Shown here: piece by piece, positions 59,614-64,000 of the stretch
Layout: each line of letters begins with the position of its first letter
Position numbering within the stretch: the stretch's first letter is position 1
Assembly: GCF_024448985.1 (NCBI RefSeq)
Contig: NZ_JAMOII010000004.1
Coordinates: 124,001-188,000, forward strand
Source: Stutzerimonas stutzeri
GTDB taxonomy: Bacteria > Pseudomonadota > Gammaproteobacteria > Pseudomonadales > Pseudomonadaceae
Length of the DNA: 64,000 nt
Direction: 5' to 3'
Notes under the pieces: generated by a model
Databases searched by the model: none
Seen by the model: the letters and a program-made list of their open reading frames with translations, nothing else
Told to the model about the DNA's origin: nothing
Position numbers and translations under genes: made by a program

Positions 59614-60362
59614 GGCAACGCTTTGGGCGCAGGCAGCCCATGACGGAGAAAGATCGCCGCATAGCTGCCGTCTCGTTCCATCGCCGCGATCTCGCGATTG
59701 AACGCTGCAAGAATCGTCGCCTGCTGCGGATGGCTGTTGCGTACCGCCAGCGACAGATCGCGCAGGCTGAACTCACCCGGCACGAACGACAAGGCGTCGC
59801 TCACTTGCTTCAGTTCGCGACGGAAATGGAACAGAGCGGTGCGCTCATCTTCCAGCGTCAGATCGACGCGCCCGACCAGCAGCATCCTCGCGGCCTGGAC
59901 GAAATTTACAGCGTATCCCTTGTTCAGACGCGAATCGTTTTCTAGCTCATCGCTATAGCTATAGCCGCGGCTCAGCGCGATGGAATAATCCGCCAGGCTG
60001 GCGAGGCCGTCATAACGAATGTCATTGTCGCGTCGCTGCACCCAACGCATGCGATTGGTCAGAAAAGGCTGTGAGAGGCGTATATATCCGACTCGGTTGA
60101 GGGCCGGCCAGCCGTTGATCATGTCGTAGGTGCCATTCTTCAGGCCCAGCACCGCGCGCGCCCAAGGCACCTCGATGTATTCAATCTGGTAGCCCGCACG
60201 GCCAAGCGCAGTGCGGATGAGGTCGACCGACAAACCATCCTCGGGCAGCCGTCGATCCGTATAAGGCGGCCAGGCGTTGCCCGCCAGACGTAGCACGTCG
60301 GCCGACAGGGACGTGCTCGCCAGCAGCAATGCCAACCATAGAAGACGGCTTGTACATTTCAT
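59610..60362 (-). CDS. Family-3 type periplasmic solute-binding protein
   Basis: This 250-residue protein has a signal peptide (LLWLALLLASTSLSA) and an amino-acid-type binding domain opening VLRLAGNAWPPYTDRRLPEDGLSV and WARAVLGLKNGTYDMINGW. It has no linked permease or ATPase gene, so it may be an orphan sensor-like binder, as is common in pseudomonads. The ATG at 60362 follows GAGGGCGAG. Its end overlaps the end of yccS. Confidence 0.85.
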   Translation of the reverse strand: MKCTSRLLWLALLLASTSLSADVLRLAGNAWPPYTDRRLPEDGLSVDLIRTALGRAGYQIEYIEVPWARAVLGLKNGTYDMINGWPALNRVGYIRLSQPFLTNRMRWVQRRDNDIRYDGLASLADYSIALSRGYSYSDELENDSRLNKGYAVNFVQAARMLLVGRVDLTLEDERTALFHFRRELKQVSDALSFVPGEFSLRDLSLAVRNSHPQQATILAAFNREIAAMERDGSYAAIFLRHGLPAPKALP

Positions 60363-60513
60363 GGACTTCTCGCCCTCATAGCGAAGCGCCATTACCCATA
60401 GCAAAGCACAAGGTGAACCGATTGCCATGTCCGTCTCGTCGGCTGCCCCAAGCCCAGGCTGCAGCCGCCCGGCGGCAGGAGTACCATCTCGCGTTTTCGG
60501 GTCGAGGTGAGAA

Positions 60514-61698
60514 GTGTTGCAAACGGACGTGGTGGTAATTGGCGCTGGGGCCGCCGGACTGATGTGCGCTTTCACGGCGGCGGCACGCGGCCGTCGCGTT
60601 CTGCTGCTCGACCATGCCAACAAGGCCGGCAAGAAAATTCTCATGTCCGGCGGCGGACGCTGCAATTTCACCAATATGTACACCGAGCCGGCCAACTTCC
60701 TCTCCGGCAATCCGCATTTCTGCAAATCCGCTCTGGCGCGTTATACCCAATGGGATTTCATCGAGATGGTCAGCCGTCATGGCGTGCCCTATCACGAGAA
60801 GAAACTCGGTCAGCTGTTTTGCGACAACAAGGCCTGCGACATCCTCGACATGCTGCTCGATGAGTGCCTACAAGCGGGCGTCGATCTTCGCCTGAATACG
60901 AGCGTGCAGTCGGTCGAACGCAGCGAGGACGGCTATCGGTTGCAAAGCGATGTCGGCGAACTGGCCTGTCAGTCGTTGGTGATCGCGACGGGCGGGCTGT
61001 CGATCCCGACTCTCGGGGCCAGCGGTTTCGGTTATCAAATCGCACGTCAGTTCGGCCACAGCGTGTTGCCGACTCGCGCCGGTCTGGTGCCGCTCACCAT
61101 TACCGAACCGCAGCTCAAGGGAATGTGCGAAGCCCTATCGGGCACCTCGGTCGAGGATTGCCTGGTCAGCTGCAACGGCCAGAGTTTCAAGGAAAACATC
61201 CTGTTCACCCATCGCGGGCTTTCCGGGCCGGCGATTCTGCAGATTTCCTCGTATTGGCAGCCGGGCGATGTCATCGAAATCAACCTATTGCCGCACCTGA
61301 ACCTCGTCGACTGGCTGGACGAACAGCGCCGTGAACGCCCGAATACCGAGTTGAAAACGCTGCTCGGCGAGCTGTTCACACGCAAGATGGCGGGGCTGCT
61401 GGCCGAGCATTGGTTCATCTCCAGGCCGCTGAAGCAGTACAGCCCGACTGAACTCGAAGACGTGGCAGAAAAGCTGGGCAACTGGCAACTGGTCCCGGCT
61501 GGCACCGAAGGCTATCGCACCGCGGAGGTGACATTGGGTGGCGTCGACACGCGCGAGGTGTCGTCGAAGACCATGGAGTCGCAGAAGGCACCGGGCCTGT
61601 ACTTCGTGGGCGAAGTGCTGGATGTCACCGGCCATCTCGGCGGTTTCAATTTCCAATGGGCCTGGGCATCCGGCTACGCGGCGGCCCAGTACGTGTAG
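60514..61698 (+). CDS. BaiN/YhiN-family (HI0933-like) FAD-dependent oxidoreductase
   Basis: This is a 394-residue flavoprotein with the FAD-binding GxGxxG in VVVIGAGAAGLMCAF (residues ~6-20), GGGRCNFTN and the C-terminal FAD block GLYFVGEVLDVTGHLGGFNFQWAWASGY. These are diagnostic of the HI0933/YhiN family, which includes BaiN. The biochemical role is unknown in most bacteria. The start is GTG at 60514 with GAGGTGAG just upstream; a TTG follows at once. Confidence 0.93.
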   Translation: MLQTDVVVIGAGAAGLMCAFTAAARGRRVLLLDHANKAGKKILMSGGGRCNFTNMYTEPANFLSGNPHFCKSALARYTQWDFIEMVSRHGVPYHEKKLGQLFCDNKACDILDMLLDECLQAGVDLRLNTSVQSVERSEDGYRLQSDVGELACQSLVIATGGLSIPTLGASGFGYQIARQFGHSVLPTRAGLVPLTITEPQLKGMCEALSGTSVEDCLVSCNGQSFKENILFTHRGLSGPAILQISSYWQPGDVIEINLLPHLNLVDWLDEQRRERPNTELKTLLGELFTRKMAGLLAEHWFISRPLKQYSPTELEDVAEKLGNWQLVPAGTEGYRTAEVTLGGVDTREVSSKTMESQKAPGLYFVGEVLDVTGHLGGFNFQWAWASGYAAAQYV

Positions 61699-61729
61699 CG
61701 GCTCGCTCAGCCGCAGCGTACGAGCCCTG

Positions 61730-61918
61730 TCATTCATTGGCCATGTTCGAAGGTGGCGAAAGCTCGCGCGGCCCGGCCGGGTCGGTGGCGGTGTTCTGGT
61801 ATTCCTGTTGATTTTCGCTGGTGTTATCCATCGCCGACGGCTCTTCGTCCGGCGAGCAGGCACTCAGCATCAGCGCAACAGGTAGCGCAGCGGCGACGGC
61901 GATATATTTCGACTTCAT
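61730..61918 (-). CDS. Small lipoprotein
   Basis: This 62-residue precursor has a lipobox LSAC (C21) after a hydrophobic signal (YIAVAAALPVALM). The mature part is short and acidic or polar (CSPDEEPSAMDNTSENQQEYQ in part) and likely disordered. GGAGG precedes the ATG at 61918. It lies 54 bases downstream of a second small lipoprotein gene on the same strand and may be co-transcribed. No family recognised. Confidence 0.75.
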   Translation of the reverse strand: MKSKYIAVAAALPVALMLSACSPDEEPSAMDNTSENQQEYQNTATDPAGPRELSPPSNMANE

Positions 61919-61972
61919 CCAAACCTCCATGAGCGCCTCGCCAGGCTTGCGAGGCGCCATTGAATTTAAAAC

Positions 61973-62329
61973 TTACTGGGACGCACCCGTACCGGTGCCG
62001 GTGGGATTGGGCGCGGTGCCGGCACCCGACTCGGTGCCCATGCCGCTGCCGTTGTCGGCCGGGGCGGTGTTCATCCCATCCGAATTACCCGTTCCGGTGG
62101 TAATGCCGGTTCCAGTGCCGGTTTCCGCACCTGCGCCCGTACCGGTTCCGGTAGTACCCGCCCCTGCACCCGTCCCAGCGCCAGTGCCGGTCGCCGGCGG
62201 TGTAGTGGCCGGTGCCGCAGGCTGCTCGGTTGCAGGCGGCGGGGTTTGTTCGCGTTCACGATCCTCATCCGGGCCGCAGCCGACCAGCAGCAGACCTAGG
62301 ATAGGGGCAGACAAGTAAGCAAGACGCAT
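61973..62329 (-). CDS. Low-complexity Gly/Thr/Ala-rich lipoprotein
   Basis: This 118-residue precursor has lipobox LVGC (C18). The mature protein begins GPDEDREREQTPPPATEQ and then becomes Gly-Thr-Ala-rich repeats (GTGAGTGAGAGTTGTGTG and similar) to the end. No folded domain is visible. The corresponding DNA is repetitive and prone to slippage, so its length may vary between strains. The charged segment after the Cys resembles that of its downstream neighbour. Function unknown. Confidence 0.72.
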   Translation of the reverse strand: MRLAYLSAPILGLLLVGCGPDEDREREQTPPPATEQPAAPATTPPATGTGAGTGAGAGTTGTGTGAGAETGTGTGITTGTGNSDGMNTAPADNGSGMGTESGAGTAPNPTGTGTGASQ

Positions 62330-62649
62330 GGATAACCCTCCAGAAAGATGAAAGCCGACTAACAAGCCGGAGATAGGACAAATCAATCCTTCTGAAATTG
62401 ACCTTTCACAAGGGGGAGAGTGCCCACGCTACGCCACAGACCGGGTGTCAACCGCTCAACGGTATCGGTCATGCCATGCAAATCCAGCGCGCTGGCGCAT
62501 AAAACGGAGGCTCTGATCGATCCCAGCCGATGCTCTGCGGCCGGCCGGACTCGCTATCGAGCCGATACGTCAACCGGCGCGACAGTTGCCTGCGCGCCGG
62601 TTGGCTGTGAACAATGTGCCGAGGCGTTGCGCCCCCGGTACGAAATGCA
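62330..62649. other. Intergenic region between the lipoprotein and hemerythrin genes
   Basis: In these 320 bases I see a near-ideal hairpin at 62571-62603 (CAACCGGCGCG/CGCGCCGGTTG, 11-base loop), probably ending the hemerythrin transcript though it lacks a U-run. I see no credible gene. The lipoprotein promoter must lie in its lower part. Confidence 0.5.
62571..62603. repeat. Perfect 11-base-pair inverted repeat
   Basis: CAACCGGCGCG and CGCGCCGGTTG enclose ACAGTTGCCTG. It lies 47 bases beyond the hemerythrin stop on the minus strand. It may be a terminator stem without a U-tract, or a protein-binding site. Confidence 0.6.
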
Positions 62650-63123
62650 TCAAGCCGCTTTGCTTGAAACGAATTCCTTCTTTAGGCGGTCTCTGAGTTC
62701 GCTCATTTGCTCACCCATCTCTTCCAGCCTGGCCTCGTCGAACAGCTCGCGCGCCTGGGGAAACATTTCCGATTCCTCTTCCTCAATGTGATGCTCGAGC
62801 AACTCCTTGCACACTTTGGCGCGGCCGGAAAACTCGACGCTCCCCGGATCGGTCACCTTGAGATCAGGCAGCACGAGGGAATCCACCGCACGATGCTCCT
62901 CCTTGGCCTCGTAATACATTTTCAGCTCTTCCTTACCACCCGCCTCCTTATAGGCCGGGTAGAGAATCTGCTCTTCGAGCTGGGTATGAATGGTTACTTC
63001 CATCTCTAGTTTTTGCAGCAGATCGGCACGAGTCTTGACGGCGCGCTCCGTGCTCTCAGTCAGGCGCGTCAGGATGTCCTTCACTCGTTCGTGATCTTCG
63101 ATCAACAGGTCAATGGCATTCAT
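62650..63123 (-). CDS. Hemerythrin HHE-domain protein
   Basis: This 157-residue helical protein has the iron-binding hemerythrin pattern: LIEDHERVKDIL (H11), THTQLEEQILYP in part, EEHRAVDSL, and KELLEHHIEEEESEMFP. These supply the five His plus carboxylates of a di-iron site. Such soluble proteins bind O2 or NO or help repair iron centres. The ATG at 63123 opens directly with the first helix. It lies upstream of a short gap to the DUF3509 gene. Confidence 0.93.
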   Translation of the reverse strand: MNAIDLLIEDHERVKDILTRLTESTERAVKTRADLLQKLEMEVTIHTQLEEQILYPAYKEAGGKEELKMYYEAKEEHRAVDSLVLPDLKVTDPGSVEFSGRAKVCKELLEHHIEEEESEMFPQARELFDEARLEEMGEQMSELRDRLKKEFVSSKAA

Positions 63124-63249
63124 GTGGGCTTCCTCATCACTTCATCGGCTTGCTGCACCCGGACTCTTCTGGCCCGGTAGTTCGCCTGCGCCAGGTCGCG
63201 CAGTGCTCATCGATCAGTGGGCCCCGCAGCACAGGGCCCAACGATCGGT

Positions 63250-63528
63250 TCAGGCATAGTCGTAGGTCGGCAGCCCTGTGCGGCTCTGACTTTGCAAACG
63301 GGCGATGGCAGGCGACATGCCAGCCTCCAGCGCCAGATCGCGGCGGATCGAGCTGATGACCCATTCCAGCTGAATATTAGTCTGGGTCTGACCCTTGGAA
63401 AGGGCGCGCTTGATGATGTCCCGATCATCATTACGCAGCGTCAATAAAAGCCCCCCATCCGGACGAGGGGTGGTGAGTACTTCGAACTCGGGAAACGCGG
63501 CAGAGAGAGTTTTTTCAGCGGCGATCAT
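63250..63528 (-). CDS. DUF3509 protein
   Basis: This is a 92-residue protein matching the DUF3509 family, which is largely confined to Pseudomonas: AFPEFEVLTTPRPDGGLLLTL and LEWVISSIRRDLALEAG. It has no signal peptide or membrane helix. GGAGT precedes the ATG. Function is unknown. A strong CRP/Vfr-like box lies ~87 bases upstream. Confidence 0.9.
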   Translation of the reverse strand: MIAAEKTLSAAFPEFEVLTTPRPDGGLLLTLRNDDRDIIKRALSKGQTQTNIQLEWVISSIRRDLALEAGMSPAIARLQSQSRTGLPTYDYA

Positions 63529-63614
63529 TATTGTGTACTCCGGTTATGGTCCAGCTTCCTTAACTAGAGCAGCGTTCGTGCCAACCCGAGAGATCAACGA
63601 AACCCGCTAAATTC

Positions 63615-63630
63615 AGTGACTTGCGTCACA
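63615..63630 (-). promoter_or_regulatory. CRP/Vfr-like binding site
   Basis: AGTGACTTGCGTCACA matches the CRP/Vfr consensus TGTGA-N6-TCACA at nine of ten fixed positions and is an almost perfect palindrome. It lies ~87 bases before the DUF3509 start. Confidence 0.5.
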
Positions 63631-63635
63631 TAATA

Positions 63636-63659
63636 GCGTTTTGTATGCATGCAAAACGC
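63636..63659. repeat. Near-perfect 24-base palindrome
   Basis: GCGTTTTG and CAAAACGC flank TATGCATG; 11 of 12 base pairs match. It sits five bases from the CRP/Vfr-like site. It may be an operator, or a terminator for the methyltransferase transcript. Confidence 0.5.
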
Positions 63660-63730
63660 ATGAAACCAAGCTTCACGACATGCATTCTGCTTTGCAGATG
63701 AACAACCTCCGCCTGCCGCTGTCTGCCACG

Positions 63731-64000
63731 TCAGCCCTTGCGCCAGACGCTGGCAAGCCATGGCTGCCGTTCACGTGGCAAGCCCGCTGGCCGGTAATAA
63801 TGCTCAAGTTCGGTAAAGCCGGCCGACTGCAGTAATGCACGCCAGGTTGGCCAGTCATACCGGGTGCCGTAACGCGCACCGCTCCAGCCCTCCTGATTGT
63901 TGCCGCGCGGATTGGAGCTGAACAGCACGCCACCGCCGCGAAGCGCAGCATGCAACTTCAGCAGAACCGCGCCGATTTCACGGCTGGGAAGATGAAACAG
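63731..64000 (-). CDS. Class I SAM-dependent methyltransferase, C-terminal part
   Basis: The minus-strand frame is open to the window edge, so only the last 89 residues are visible. LHAALRGGGVLFSSNPRG and TWRALLQSAGFTELEHYYRP are typical of the C-terminal half of a class I methyltransferase; the SAM-binding motif lies outside the window. PGLPRERQPWLASVWR-type endings are seen in a pseudomonad family of unknown substrate. Confidence 0.85.
   Translation of the reverse strand: MFHLPSREIGAVLLKLHAALRGGGVLFSSNPRGNNQEGWSGARYGTRYDWPTWRALLQSAGFTELEHYYRPAGLPRERQPWLASVWRKG

Overview
The window reads as chromosomal DNA of a Pseudomonas-type gammaproteobacterium, most likely the Pseudomonas stutzeri / Stutzerimonas group (inference). 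Supporting signs are the high GC, dense gene packing with many ATGA and TAATG overlaps, a DUF3509 gene (a family largely confined to Pseudomonas), glcB, gcvR, mscK, selO, yccS and dbpA of pseudomonad type, and the DUF294/exonuclease plus two-subunit symporter set. I see no rRNA, tRNA, CRISPR array or insertion sequence.

Layout. 1-6159: end of a CPA1 cation/proton antiporter, the giant mechanosensitive channel MscK, and SelO. 6444-14917: an accessory type VI secretion island in the order hcp, vgrG, DUF4123 adaptor, VasX-like pore-forming effector, DUF6708 membrane protein (likely immunity), and a truncated second copy of the DUF6708 start. It has a candidate sigma-54 promoter, a terminator after hcp, and a palindromic repeat inserted in frame into vgrG. 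15004-18075: a membrane-anchored di-heme cytochrome and a catalase-like protein. 18112-24243 (minus): a signalling operon of giant hybrid kinase, CheR, CheB and a receiver-kinase. 24639-26245 (minus): Pmp3-type peptide, small membrane protein, MBL-fold hydrolase. 26458-29114: NfeD, slipin and LEA14-type lipoprotein. 29225-31590 (minus): a glucose-dehydrogenase-like SDR coupled to trehalase. 31782-35677: RarD, GcvR, malate synthase G.

35895-41908: a divergent GGDEF-EAL gene and an operon of chemoreceptor, beta-barrel protein and tiny PstS-like periplasmic protein. 42097-44732: DUF294/CBS protein and DnaQ-like exonuclease. 44864-50252: an iron-uptake operon of FecI, FecR, STN-type TonB receptor, PepSY membrane protein and a 60-residue peptide. 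50319-52977 (minus): a small membrane protein and an acetate-type sodium symporter with its DUF4212 subunit. 53617-64000: aspartic-protease-like protein, DbpA, Tat-exported PhoX-like protein, YccS, a solute-binding protein, a BaiN/YhiN-type flavoprotein, two small lipoproteins, a hemerythrin protein, DUF3509, and a methyltransferase cut off by the window edge.

The most distinctive material is the T6SS effector island with its immunity-gene remnant and repeat-modified VgrG, the chemoreceptor/barrel/PstS-like operon beside a c-di-GMP enzyme with an altered EAL metal site, and the trehalase/glucose-dehydrogenase pair. All functional statements come from reading the sequence and remembered family features; no database search was run.
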